DNA of 64,000 bases. Source: Nitratireductor alexandrii (GTDB taxonomy: Bacteria; Pseudomonadota; Alphaproteobacteria; Rhizobiales; Rhizobiaceae). A program made the translations under genes and the position numbers. Where the stretch lies: positions 186,001-250,000 of the forward strand of contig NZ_RBVY01000002.1 of NCBI RefSeq assembly GCF_004000215.1. The letters are read 5' to 3'. The notes under the pieces are model-generated. The model saw only the letters and a list, made by a program, of their open reading frames with translations, ran no database searches and was not told where the DNA came from. Each line of letters starts with the position of its first letter. Position 1 is the first letter of the stretch. Shown here one piece after another: positions 25,610-34,080 of the stretch.

Positions 25610-26793
25610 CAGTTCCCGTCTCCGTTCGTGCTGCTTTCAGCCGCCGGCCCGATATAGGTGCGGTGGTGGCGCCGGCCGAGCCCGGTTAACAATTCGTAGG
25701 AGATCGTCCCGGCCGCCGTCGCGGCTTCCTCGATATCGACATTCGGGCCGAAGAACTCGATCCGGTCGCCGACCGTGAGCGCCCCGTCCTCCACGTCGGT
25801 GATGTCGAACATGGTCATGTCCATGGTGACGCGGCCGAGCACGGGCACGCGCCGCCCGCCCGCGAAACCGTGTCCGCCGCCGGTGACCTCGCGCAGCGGC
25901 ACGCCCGCGCCCGACAGCGCGCGCGGCAGGCCGTCGGCATAGCCGGCCGCGCAGATCGCAACACGGCTGTCGCGCTGCACCACCGCCGCGGCGCCGTAGC
26001 TCACCGCCTCGCCGGCGCGCGCCTGGCGGATTTGCACGATCCGCGCCTCCACGCGCACGACCGGTTCCAGGCCCGTTCCCGACAATCCGCCGTAGAGCGC
26101 GATGCCGGGCCTGATCAGGTCGAAATGATAGGCGCTGCCAAGCCCGATCCCGGCCGAATTGGCCAGGCTCGCCTCGACGCCGCCAAAGAACCGACGAGCC
26201 GCCGTGAACGCGTCGAGTTGGCGTCGGTTGAGCGGATGGTCAGGCTGGTCCGCAGCGGCGAGATGGCTCATCACCAGCACGGGATTGAGGGCGCCGGTCA
26301 GCGCATTTTCCTCTGCCAGCGTCTTGGCCTGCTCGAGCGTCAGCCCGAGCCGGTTCATACCGGTGTCGACATGGATCGCGCACGGATGGGCAACGCCATC
26401 GGTGTTGCAGAACCCTTCCCAGATCGCCGTTTCGCGGCGCGAATTGAGCACCGGGATCAGCTTCGCTTCGGCATAGGCCTGGGCCGCCTCGCGGCCGAAC
26501 AGCCCGCCGAGGACGAAGATCCGGGCCTGCGGGGCCGCCCGGCGCACCGCGCGGCCTTCATCCGGCCAGGCGACGAAAAACGTGTCGCAGCCGGCTGCGG
26601 CAAGCGCGGGGACGGCCTGGGCGATTCCGATCCCATAGGCGTCGGCCTTGACCACGCCGGCCGTGCGCGCCGTCGGGGCCTGGGCCGCCAGGGCGCGGTA
26701 ATTGTGCTGCAGCGCGCGCAAATCGATGGTGGCGAACGCGCCGGCGAGCCGGGCGTCGGTCCCGGTTTCGTGAATGCTGATCGTGTCTGACAC
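25609..26793 (-). CDS. alr: Alanine racemase
   Basis: A 394-residue PLP enzyme that supplies D-alanine for peptidoglycan. The PLP lysine is Lys49 in AGVVKADAYGIG, and the barrel blocks VDTGMNRLGL and VMSHLAAAD follow. The C-terminal domain has the catalytic Tyr region AVSYGAAAVV, and GRVTMDMTMFDIT follows. The only suitable start is a GTG at 26793 with a weak AAAAAG upstream; the leader residues MSDTISIHETGTDARLAGA precede the barrel. It follows dnaB by 31 nt, and that gap carries a perfect 10-bp tandem repeat. Confidence 0.96.
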   Translation of the reverse strand: MSDTISIHETGTDARLAGAFATIDLRALQHNYRALAAQAPTARTAGVVKADAYGIGIAQAVPALAAAGCDTFFVAWPDEGRAVRRAAPQARIFVLGGLFGREAAQAYAEAKLIPVLNSRRETAIWEGFCNTDGVAHPCAIHVDTGMNRLGLTLEQAKTLAEENALTGALNPVLVMSHLAAADQPDHPLNRRQLDAFTAARRFFGGVEASLANSAGIGLGSAYHFDLIRPGIALYGGLSGTGLEPVVRVEARIVQIRQARAGEAVSYGAAAVVQRDSRVAICAAGYADGLPRALSGAGVPLREVTGGGHGFAGGRRVPVLGRVTMDMTMFDITDVEDGALTVGDRIEFFGPNVDIEEAATAAGTISYELLTGLGRRHHRTYIGPAAESSTNGDGN

Positions 26794-26796
26794 TTT

Positions 26797-26837
26797 TTAA
26801 CTCGAATTAACTCGAAACGCCGGCCTACTCGAAACGC
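26797..26837. repeat. Short tandem duplication between dnaB and alr
   Basis: TTAACTCGAA occurs twice in perfect tandem (26797-26806 and 26807-26816). In addition CTCGAAACGC is present at 26811-26820 and again at 26828-26837 across the end of dnaB. This looks like replication slippage that duplicated the dnaB 3' end. No function is apparent. Confidence 0.6.
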
Positions 26838-28315
26838 TCGGGAAGGCGATCTTCCTCGGCCAGGTCGGAGAAGCGGGTGAACTGGCCCTCGAAGGCGAGT
26901 TCCACGGTTCCGGTGGGGCCGTGGCGCTGCTTGGCGACGATCAGTTCGGCCTTGCCCTTCACCCGCTCGAACTTCATCCGCCACTCCTCGTATTCGGGCG
27001 TGCCTTCCTCCGGCTCCTTGTTCTGCATGTAATATTCGTCGCGATAGACGAACAGCACCACGTCGGCGTCCTGCTCGATCGAGCCCGATTCGCGCAGGTC
27101 GGCGAGCTGCGGGCGCTTGTCGTCGCGGTTTTCGACCTGGCGCGAGAGCTGCGACAGCGCGATGATCGGCACCTGCAGTTCCTTGGCCAGCGCCTTCAGT
27201 CCGGTGGTGATCTCGGTGATTTCCTGGACCCGGTTCTGCGCCGCGCGCGCGCTCGTGCCCTGCATGAGCTGAACATAGTCGATGACGATCACGTCGAGGC
27301 CGCGCTGGCGCTTGAGGCGTCTGGCGCGTGCGGCGAGCTGGGCGATCGAGATGCCGCCGGTCTGGTCGATATAAAGCGGGGTCTTTTCCATCATCTGCGA
27401 GCAGGCGACGAGCTTTTCGAACTCGGTTTCCGTGATCTCGCCGCGGCGGATCTTCGACGACGAGATTTCCGTCTGCTCGGAGATGATGCGGGTGGCGAGC
27501 TGTTCGGACGACATTTCGAGCGAAAAGAAGCCGACCACGCCGCCATTGGCGGCCTTGAACGAGCCATCGGCCTGCTGCGCCGGCGTGTAGGCGGCGGCGA
27601 CGTTGAAGGCGATATTGGTCGCCAGCGACGTCTTGCCCATCGCCGGTCGCCCGGCCAGGATGATCAGGTCGGAGGGCTGCAACCCGCCCAGTCGGCCGTC
27701 AATATCGCGAAAACCTGTCGAGATGCCCGAGAGGTGGCCGTCGCGCATATAGGCGGCGTTGGCCATGTCGATCGCGGTCTTGACGGCGTCGGTAAAACTC
27801 TCGAAGCCGCCATCGTAGCGTCCGGTTTCGGCAAGCTCGAACAGGCGGCGCTCGGCGTCCTCGATCTGGTCGGCGGGCGACATGTCGACCGGCGCGTCGA
27901 AGGCGATGTTGACCATGTCCTCGCCGACCGTGATCAGCGCCCGGCGCGTGGCCAGGTCGTAGATCGCACGCCCGTAATCGGAGGCGTTGATGACCGTGAC
28001 GGCCTCCGCGGCCAGGCGCGCGAGGTAATGCGCCACCGTCATGTCGCCGACTTTTTCCTCCGCCGGCAGGAAGGTCTTCATCGTCACCGGGTTGGCGGTC
28101 TTGCCCATGCGGATCAGTTCGCCCGCGACCTCGAAGATCTTGCGGTGCAGCGGCTCGAAGAAATGACCCGGCTTCAGGAAATCCGACACCCGGTAGAAGG
28201 CGTCGTTGTTGACCAGAATCGCGCCGAGCAGCGCCTGCTCGGCCTCGATATTGTGCGGCGGCTCGCGATAGAGCGGCGTTTCCGGCGCGCCGAGCTTGTG
28301 GACTGCTTCTGCCAT
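26825..28315 (-). CDS. dnaB: Replicative DNA helicase DnaB
   Basis: A 496-residue hexameric helicase that unwinds DNA at the fork. The N-terminal DnaB domain (PHNIEAEQALLGAILVNNDAF) covers about residues 15-125; the RecA-like domain has Walker A AGRPAMGKTSLA (about residue 225), Walker B VIVIDYVQLMQG, and the end VELAFEGQFTRFSDL. No intein is present. AAGGGA lies seven nt before the ATG. It is the typical neighbour of rplI and alr in this order. Confidence 0.98.
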   Translation of the reverse strand: MAEAVHKLGAPETPLYREPPHNIEAEQALLGAILVNNDAFYRVSDFLKPGHFFEPLHRKIFEVAGELIRMGKTANPVTMKTFLPAEEKVGDMTVAHYLARLAAEAVTVINASDYGRAIYDLATRRALITVGEDMVNIAFDAPVDMSPADQIEDAERRLFELAETGRYDGGFESFTDAVKTAIDMANAAYMRDGHLSGISTGFRDIDGRLGGLQPSDLIILAGRPAMGKTSLATNIAFNVAAAYTPAQQADGSFKAANGGVVGFFSLEMSSEQLATRIISEQTEISSSKIRRGEITETEFEKLVACSQMMEKTPLYIDQTGGISIAQLAARARRLKRQRGLDVIVIDYVQLMQGTSARAAQNRVQEITEITTGLKALAKELQVPIIALSQLSRQVENRDDKRPQLADLRESGSIEQDADVVLFVYRDEYYMQNKEPEEGTPEYEEWRMKFERVKGKAELIVAKQRHGPTGTVELAFEGQFTRFSDLAEEDRLPERFE

Positions 28316-28508
28316 GATTCCCTTCGGCCCCTGTCGGCCTTTCGGTACCAGAACCGGTTAACGAATGGTGAAGTAAAAGCGTTCACCGCACGCAATTCAC
28401 ACGCGTCCACAGGACAATTCGCGCGGCGCGTCACAAACTGATTGACCGAATCACATTCTACCACCGACGGCCGCCGGCTTCCCGTTTGCGCCGTGGCGCC
28501 GGCAGGAA

Positions 28509-29786
28509 CTACGACGGCGTGCGCTTGCGCTTTTGCGCGGCGGCCGGGTCGGGCGGTCGGCGGTCATCGGCATCGGCCAGCCTGTCTTCGGCGACGCCGA
28601 TATAGTCGCGGGTCACCGGCAGGGTGTCGTTGCGGCGTGTGAGCTGGATCTGGAACACCATCAGATCCTGCCAGCGGAAACCGGCCTCCGAGCCGGCGAG
28701 ATAAAATTCCCACATCCGGCAGAACCGTTCGTCGTAAATCTCGCGCACGCGGTCGCGGTTGGCGGCAAAACGCTGGCGCCAGTGCTTGAGCGTCTCGGCG
28801 TAATGAAGGCGCAGTATCTCGACGTCGGTGACCTGCAGGCCCGAGCGCTCGATCGCCGGCAGCACTTCCGAGAGTGCGGGAATGTAGCCGCCGGGAAAAA
28901 TATGCTTGCGGATGAAGGGCGTGGTCGTCGATGGCGGTCCCGAGCGGCCGATCGAGTGCAGCGCCATAACGCCGTCCGGTTTCAGGATCGTCGCACATTT
29001 GTCGAAGAAGGCGCGATAATGGTTGACGCCGACATGCTCGAACATGCCGACCGAAACGATGCGGTCGAAGCGCTCGCCGAGCTTGCGGTAGTCCCTGAGC
29101 TCGAAATGGGCCCGGCCCTCCAGCCTTTCCTGCTGTGCGCGCTCGGAGGCGATCGCCAACTGTTCCTCCGACAGGGTGATGCCCAAGACGTCGACATCGA
29201 AATTGCGGGCGAGATAGAGGCCGAGCCCGCCGAAACCGCATCCGATGTCCAGCACGGTCTGTCCGGGTCTGAGCGCCAGCTTGGCGGCGAGGTGGCGTTT
29301 CTTGGCCTCCTGGGCCTCCTCGAGCGTCATGTCCGGCCGCGCAAAATAGGCGCAGGAATACTGCAGGTCTCGATCGAGAAAGAGCTGGTAGAGTTCGCGC
29401 GAAAGGTCGTAGTGCCGGCGCACGTTGCGTCGGGCGCGTTCGGTCGTGTTGAATTGCTGCAGCCGCCTCAGCCCGTGCCGGAAACCATCGGCCATCCGGG
29501 TCCACAAGGCGCCGACATCCAGGGTCGGGGAGTTTTGGTAGATCACCTGCAAAAGGTCGAGCAGATCGCCTTCCAGAAGGTCGATCTCGCCATTCATGTA
29601 GCTCTCGGGCAGGGCGAGCACCGGGTCGAAGGTGATGGCGCGCTCGGCATGGGCGGAATGGATGGCGACGGTCACGCGAGGTCCGCTCTGGTCGCCGAAC
29701 GAGGCCGACCGGCCCCTGTGGTCGATCACGGTCAGATTGCCCGTCCGGATCAGACGTTCGATAAGGCTGCGCAAAAACACGTTCAT
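28509..29786 (-). CDS. cfa: Cyclopropane-fatty-acyl-phospholipid synthase
   Basis: A 425-residue SAM-dependent enzyme that adds a methylene bridge to unsaturated acyl chains of membrane lipids. It shows YMNGEIDLLEGDL, HYDLSRELYQLFLDRDLQYSCAYF, the SAM motif VLDIGCGFGGLGLYLAR, MFEHVGVNHY and IFPGGYIPALSEV, all typical. The ATG at 29786 is supported by GGGAGGTG eight nt upstream; the frame is open to 29897 but that part lies across a terminator. It sits between the L9 operon and dnaB, which is not the universal arrangement. Confidence 0.95.
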   Translation of the reverse strand: MNVFLRSLIERLIRTGNLTVIDHRGRSASFGDQSGPRVTVAIHSAHAERAITFDPVLALPESYMNGEIDLLEGDLLDLLQVIYQNSPTLDVGALWTRMADGFRHGLRRLQQFNTTERARRNVRRHYDLSRELYQLFLDRDLQYSCAYFARPDMTLEEAQEAKKRHLAAKLALRPGQTVLDIGCGFGGLGLYLARNFDVDVLGITLSEEQLAIASERAQQERLEGRAHFELRDYRKLGERFDRIVSVGMFEHVGVNHYRAFFDKCATILKPDGVMALHSIGRSGPPSTTTPFIRKHIFPGGYIPALSEVLPAIERSGLQVTDVEILRLHYAETLKHWRQRFAANRDRVREIYDERFCRMWEFYLAGSEAGFRWQDLMVFQIQLTRRNDTLPVTRDYIGVAEDRLADADDRRPPDPAAAQKRKRTPS

Positions 29787-29865
29787 GGGAGCAGCACCTC
29801 CCGCAACAGTCACTTTTTGGATCACCCGTACCCGAGAATGTGGGAACAGCCGTCCTTCGATCAAG

Positions 29866-29898
29866 AAAAAAATGCCCGGAATTCGCATCCCGGGCATT
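29866..29898 (-). terminator. Rho-independent terminator of the rpsF-rpsR-rplI operon
   Basis: On the minus strand AATGCCCGG / CCGGGCATT form a 9-bp stem with a 10-nt loop, followed by TTTTTTCTT. It lies 26 nt after the rplI stop and before the cfa ribosome-binding site. Confidence 0.9.
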
Positions 29899-29923
29899 GA
29901 TCCTGAACGGTTTTTTTTCTGTA

Positions 29924-30517
29924 TCAGACCGTTTGATCGCCCTCGTCGAACCCTTCGCCGTCCTCGTTCGGGTCGAAGAAACTGTCCGGGCGAGCGTTTT
30001 CGTTGATGTCGTCGCCGTAGATCGCTTCCGCCGAATCCAGCTTCTCGCCGGCTGCCTGGCGTTCGGCCTCGTCGGTGGAGCGCGCGATGTTCATGGTCAC
30101 GGTCACCTCGACTTCCGGGTGAAGCGCGATGATCACGTTGGTCAGCCCGATCGCCTTGATCGGCTGGTTGAGCTCGACCTGGTTGCGATTGACCGAAAAG
30201 CCCTCTTCGGCCAGCAGGTCGGCGATGTCGCGCGGGGACACCGAACCGTAGAGCTGGCCGGTTTCGCCGGCCGCACGCACGATGATGAAGGACATGCCGT
30301 CGAGGCGCTCGGCGATCTTTTCGGCTTCGGACTTGCGCTCCAGGTCGCGCGCTTCGAGCTGGACGCGCTGGCTTTCGAACTTTTTCTTGTTGGCTTCGTT
30401 GGCGCGCAGCGCCTTGCCCTGCGGCAGCAGGAAATTGCGGGCGTAGCCGTCGCGCACCTTGACTGTTTCGCCCATCTGACCGAGCCGTGCGATGCGTTCG
30501 AGAAGAATGACTTCCAT
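29924..30517 (-). CDS. rplI: 50S ribosomal protein L9
   Basis: A 197-residue L9. The N-terminal RNA-binding domain [36 protein letters not shown] is canonical; the connecting helix and C-terminal domain follow ([27 protein letters not shown]). The acidic C-terminal extension after about residue 150 (ending [12 protein letters not shown]) is common in Rhizobiales L9. AAGGAT precedes the ATG. It is the last gene of the rpsF operon and is followed by a strong terminator. Confidence 0.98.
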   Translation of the reverse strand: MEVILLERIARLGQMGETVKVRDGYARNFLLPQGKALRANEANKKKFESQRVQLEARDLERKSEAEKIAERLDGMSFIIVRAAGETGQLYGSVSPRDIADLLAEEGFSVNRNQVELNQPIKAIGLTNVIIALHPEVEVTVTMNIARSTDEAERQAAGEKLDSAEAIYGDDINENARPDSFFDPNEDGEGFDEGDQTV

Positions 30518-30717
30518 CGTATCAATCCTTGTTTCGGGCGCCTTTGCGGCGCGGGCCGGATTGCGGGAAGCCGAATGGCGGCATGGTCGCCGTCCTGTCG
30601 CTGTCCTGCCATCCGGCAGTTAGGGGCATGGGCCCCAGCCCGGGATTTTCGTTCGATCCGTCCGTACCGCGCCCGTCGCGGGGGACTGGCGCCGCCTGGC
30701 GGCGGCGCCGAGGAGCC

Positions 30718-30966
30718 TTAGCGGACCACGTAGGGCAGAAGGCCGAGGAAACGCGCGCGCTTGATCGCCTTGGCGAGTTCGCGCTGCTTCTTCTGGCTGA
30801 CTGCGGTGATGCGCGAGGGCACGATCTTGCCGCGCTCGGAAATATAGCGCTGCAGCAGCTTTACGTCCTTGTAGTCGATCTTCGGCGCGTTGGAGCCGGA
30901 GAACGGGCAGGTCTTGCGCCGGCGATGAAAGGGGCGCCGGGTCGGGATCTGGTTGATGTCGACCAT
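30718..30966 (-). CDS. rpsR: 30S ribosomal protein S18
   Basis: An 82-residue S18. [38 protein letters not shown] and [18 protein letters not shown] are the conserved blocks. AAGGAG precedes the ATG. It follows rpsF by 11 nt. The approximately 200 nt between its stop and rplI hold no gene; some relatives carry a membrane protein gene (DUF2232) at this position. Confidence 0.98.
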   Translation of the reverse strand: MVDINQIPTRRPFHRRRKTCPFSGSNAPKIDYKDVKLLQRYISERGKIVPSRITAVSQKKQRELAKAIKRARFLGLLPYVVR

Positions 30967-30977
30967 TGTCGTGCTCC

Positions 30978-31373
30978 TTAGGACTGTTCGCGCGGCCGGC
31001 GCGGGCCGCGATCGCCACGGCCGCCGAAGCGGTCGCCGCGATCGTCGCGGTCGCGCTTCTGCATCATCGCCGAGGGGCCTTCCTCATGCGCGTCGACGCG
31101 GATGGTCATGAAGCGCAACACGTCTTCCGACAGGCCCATCTGGCGCTCCATCTCGTTGATGGCGGCAGCCGGTGCGCTCAGGTCCATGAGCGTGAAATAG
31201 GCCTTGCGGTTTTTCTTGATGCGGTAGGTCAGGGACTTCAGTCCCCAGTTTTCCACCCGGCCGACCGATCCGCCATTGGCTTCCACGACACCCTTGTACT
31301 GTTCGACAAGCGCGTCGATCTGCTGCTGCGACAGATCCTGCCGGGCAAGGAACACATGTTCGTAAAGAGCCAT
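30978..31373 (-). CDS. rpsF: 30S ribosomal protein S6
   Basis: A 131-residue S6: [36 protein letters not shown] and a C-terminal Arg/Gly/Asp-rich tail ([18 protein letters not shown]). The tail beyond residue 105 is a low-complexity extension seen in alphaproteobacterial S6. First gene of the S6-S18-L9 operon, with a predicted promoter about 230 nt upstream and a structured leader. Confidence 0.98.
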   Translation of the reverse strand: MALYEHVFLARQDLSQQQIDALVEQYKGVVEANGGSVGRVENWGLKSLTYRIKKNRKAYFTLMDLSAPAAAINEMERQMGLSEDVLRFMTIRVDAHEEGPSAMMQKRDRDDRGDRFGGRGDRGPRRPREQS

Positions 31374-31596
31374 TGTTTCTTTGCCTTTCTTCCGTTTCGC
31401 TCTCCCGGCAACCAGCGGCTAAGCCTCTGCGACTTGTCTTTGCCCGCTCTGGCGGGAGAAGAAAGGCGCATGGTCGAGACGGTCGAGAGCGGAGACACGG
31501 GAGGCGGAAGGCCTTTTGCCTTCACACGCGGAGCGAATTTTCAAAGGAAATGCGCGCACGGCCCTCCGTTCAGCCCCCAACTGGACCGGCAGAGTG
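31374..31596 (-). promoter_or_regulatory. Long 5' leader of the rpsF operon, possible S6:S18 autoregulatory site
   Basis: If the promoter at 31603-31631 is right, the rpsF transcript has a leader of about 220 nt. It contains a hairpin CCCGC/GCGGG (31443-31456) and, nearer the start codon, a GGCTTAGCCG...GCCGGG region that could fold with an exposed CCG, a hallmark of the S6:S18-binding leader described in several bacteria. I have not folded it, so the assignment is tentative. Confidence 0.35.
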
Positions 31597-31602
31597 AGCG
31601 CG

Positions 31603-31631
31603 CTTATACAGGTTTTTGCCAATCTGGCAAG
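31603..31631 (-). promoter_or_regulatory. Predicted sigma-70 promoter of rpsF, with an embedded palindrome
   Basis: On the minus strand CTTGCC (31631-31626), a 17-nt spacer and TATAAG (31608-31603) match the alphaproteobacterial consensus well. A perfect inverted repeat TTGCCA-ATC-TGGCAA (31616-31630) covers the -35 and half of the spacer and could be an operator. Confidence 0.6.
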
Positions 31632-31640
31632 CGCGGGCGT

Positions 31641-32582
31641 CTAGCCGGCAACGGTATATAGGCCGATCGTGTAGGCGACGTAGGCGGCCAGCATGACGAA
31701 GCCAGTGGTGCGGCCCAGCCGGTCGCGCAAGACCAGCATCGCGGCGAAGGCGAGACTGATCGCGAGCACCAGCGGAACGTCGACCTGCCAGAACCGTTCG
31801 GAGATCGGCAGCGGCGCGACCAGCGCCGTCACGCCCAATATGCCCAGTATGTTGAAAATATTCGATCCCACGATGTTGCCGATGGCAACGCCCGCCCGGC
31901 CGCGCCAGGCGGCCACCACCGAGGTCGCGAGTTCGGGCAGGCTGGTGCCGATGGCGACGATCGACAGGCCGACCACGGCTTCCGAAACCCCGAGCGCCAG
32001 GGCGATGGCGCTGGCGCCCTCGACCAGCAGATCGGCACCCACGAACAGCAGCGCCAGACCCGCCGCAAGCAGCGTGGCGGCGAGCCAGGCCGGTTTTTTC
32101 GGCGCGACCACGACGCTGCCGCCATCGGCTTCACCGCCGTTCCGGCTGGCACGGTAATGAGCGTAGAGATAGGCGACCAGAAACAGCACCAGCAGCAGGC
32201 CGCCCCAAGTCGGCAGCACGCCAAAGGCGGCAGCCAGCAACAACAGCGCCGTGGCGATAAGCATCAACAGCACGTCACGGCGCACATCCGCGCCCCAGCC
32301 GCCGGACGGGGCGAGCACCGCCGTCACGCCGCCGATCAGAAGCAGGTTGGCCATGTTGGACCCGACGACATTGCCGATGGCGATTTCGGGCCGGCCTTTC
32401 AGGGCGGCCTCGACGGAGACCAGCAATTCCGGCATCGACGTGCCGAATCCGACCACGGTGAGGCCGATCACCAGTTCCGTGACGCCGAACCGCCTGGCCG
32501 CCGAAACCGCGCCGCGCACGAGAAGTTCGCCGCCGCCGAACAACAGAATGAAACCGACGATGACGAAGACGATATCGCGCAC
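31641..32582 (-). CDS. Calcium/sodium antiporter family protein (YrbG type)
   Basis: A 313-residue inner-membrane exchanger of the CaCA superfamily. The two alpha repeats are clear: VVGFGTSMPELLVSVEAALKG...GNVVGSNMANLLLI and IVAIGTSLPELATSVVAAWRG...GNIVGSNIFNILGI, each with the ion-binding Glu and Asn/Ser. About ten hydrophobic segments are present. The start is a GTG at 32582 (then RDIVFVIVGFILLFGG); upstream codons in the open frame give an Arg-rich non-coding sequence, and AGGGG lies about 13 nt upstream. Gives Na+- or H+-driven Ca2+ export; the exact ions are unproven. Confidence 0.92.
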   Translation of the reverse strand: MRDIVFVIVGFILLFGGGELLVRGAVSAARRFGVTELVIGLTVVGFGTSMPELLVSVEAALKGRPEIAIGNVVGSNMANLLLIGGVTAVLAPSGGWGADVRRDVLLMLIATALLLLAAAFGVLPTWGGLLLVLFLVAYLYAHYRASRNGGEADGGSVVVAPKKPAWLAATLLAAGLALLFVGADLLVEGASAIALALGVSEAVVGLSIVAIGTSLPELATSVVAAWRGRAGVAIGNIVGSNIFNILGILGVTALVAPLPISERFWQVDVPLVLAISLAFAAMLVLRDRLGRTTGFVMLAAYVAYTIGLYTVAG

Positions 32583-32793
32583 GGACGAGCATTTCCCCTG
32601 TTTGCCGCCAAGCCCCTTGCGCGGTCGCGCTAAGATGGGGAGGGCGATCCGGCCATGCAAGGCCGCTTGCCGTCGGCGCGCGGCCGGGCGGGGGGCTGGA
32701 TCATCCGATTTTCTTTTGCGCGCCGCCGACGATCGTGCAAAACGGCGGCAAGGGAACGCAGAAACGCCGAAACGAGCCGGAGGAGAAAACAAC

Positions 32794-33960
32794 ATGCCGA
32801 TCGTCAACCGGATTGCCGAGTTTCATCAGGATGTCACTGCGTGGCGCCGCGACATCCACGCCCATCCCGAACTGCAGTTCGATGTCCATCGCACGGCGGC
32901 GCTCGTCGCCGACAAGCTCAAGTCATTCGGGGTCGACGAAGTCGTCACCGGCATCGGGCGCACGGGGGTGGTCGGCGTCATTCGTGGCCGCAAGACGGAG
33001 TCCGGCAGGACGATCGGCCTGCGCGCCGACATGGATGCCCTGCCGATCCAGGAGGCGGTCGAGCGGCCTTACAAGTCCACGACGCCGGGTGTCATGCATG
33101 CCTGCGGCCATGACGGCCACACCGCCATGCTTTTGGGCGCGGCGCGCTACCTTGCCGAAACGCGCAATTTCGATGGCACTGCGGTGGTCATCTTCCAGCC
33201 CGCCGAGGAGGGCGGCGGCGGCGGTCGCGTCATGGTCGAGGAAGGCATGATGGATCGGTTCTCGATCGACGAGGTCTACGGCATGCACAACGCGCCGGGG
33301 ATTCCGTTCGGCCAGTTCGCGCTCAGGAGCGGCTCGATGATGGCCGCGGCCGACATGTTCGTGATCGACATCGAAGGCGTGGGCGGGCATGCCGCGCGCC
33401 CGCAGCGCTGCATCGACACCACGCTTGTCGGCGCGCATATCATGACCGCCTTGCAGTCGGTCGTGTCGCGCAGCGTCGATCCGGTGGAGGCGGCGGTGAT
33501 CTCGGTGACGACGTTCAAGGCGGGCGACGCCTTCAACGTCATTCCGCAGACCGCGCGGCTCACCGGCACGGCGCGCACCCTGTCGCCGGAAGTGCGCGAC
33601 CTTCTGGAAGAACGCATGGCGCAGGTGGTCGAAAACACCGCCGCCGCTTTCGGCGCCAAGGCCACGCTCGACTATCAGCGCCACTACCCGGTCTTGTCCA
33701 ACCATGCCCGCGAGGCCGGTTTCGCAGCCGACGTGGCGCGCCAGGTGGCCGGCGACAAGGTCGACACCGAAACGCCGCAGGTCATGGGCGGCGAGGATTT
33801 CGCGTTCATGCTGGAGGCGCGGCCGGGCGCCTTCATCTATCTTGGCCAGGGCGACACCCAATATCTCCACCATCCCGAATACGATTTCGACGACGAGATC
33901 ATCCCGATCGGCTGCTCCTACTGGGCAAGGCTGGTGGAGACCGCCTTGCCGGCCGGCTGA
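32794..33960 (+). CDS. M20 family amidohydrolase
   Basis: A 388-residue zinc peptidase/amidohydrolase of the HipO/AmaA type. Metal ligands appear in HACGHDGHTAML, the catalytic Glu in FQPAEEGGGGG, a His in MHNAPG and a late His in LHHPEYDFDDE. RRDIHAHPELQF at the N-terminus and the GVGGHAARPQRCIDTT dimerisation lid are typical. Relatives hydrolyse N-acyl amino acids, hippurate or auxin conjugates; the substrate is not determined. The ATG at 32794 has GGAGGAG nine nt upstream. Confidence 0.94.
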   Translation: MPIVNRIAEFHQDVTAWRRDIHAHPELQFDVHRTAALVADKLKSFGVDEVVTGIGRTGVVGVIRGRKTESGRTIGLRADMDALPIQEAVERPYKSTTPGVMHACGHDGHTAMLLGAARYLAETRNFDGTAVVIFQPAEEGGGGGRVMVEEGMMDRFSIDEVYGMHNAPGIPFGQFALRSGSMMAAADMFVIDIEGVGGHAARPQRCIDTTLVGAHIMTALQSVVSRSVDPVEAAVISVTTFKAGDAFNVIPQTARLTGTARTLSPEVRDLLEERMAQVVENTAAAFGAKATLDYQRHYPVLSNHAREAGFAADVARQVAGDKVDTETPQVMGGEDFAFMLEARPGAFIYLGQGDTQYLHHPEYDFDDEIIPIGCSYWARLVETALPAG

Positions 33961-34000
33961 GAAGGGATCGCCCCGGCGCTCCCGCTCGCGGCCTCCTGGT

Positions 34001-34061
34001 GATTGTCTGCCCGGCCTTGACTTCGCGGTCCGTCCTGCCGCACAGGCAGCGCGAGACAATC
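34001..34061. promoter_or_regulatory. fabD leader with nested inverted repeats and a -35-like box
   Basis: GATTGTCT (34001-34008) and AGACAATC (34054-34061) form an 8-bp inverted repeat around CTTGAC (34016-34021), an exact alphaproteobacterial -35, and a small hairpin CTGCC/GGCAG. No good -10 is seen 17 nt further. The region may hold the promoter and a control site of the fab genes. Confidence 0.35.
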
Positions 34062-34080
34062 GAAGGGGAGATACCGCCCG

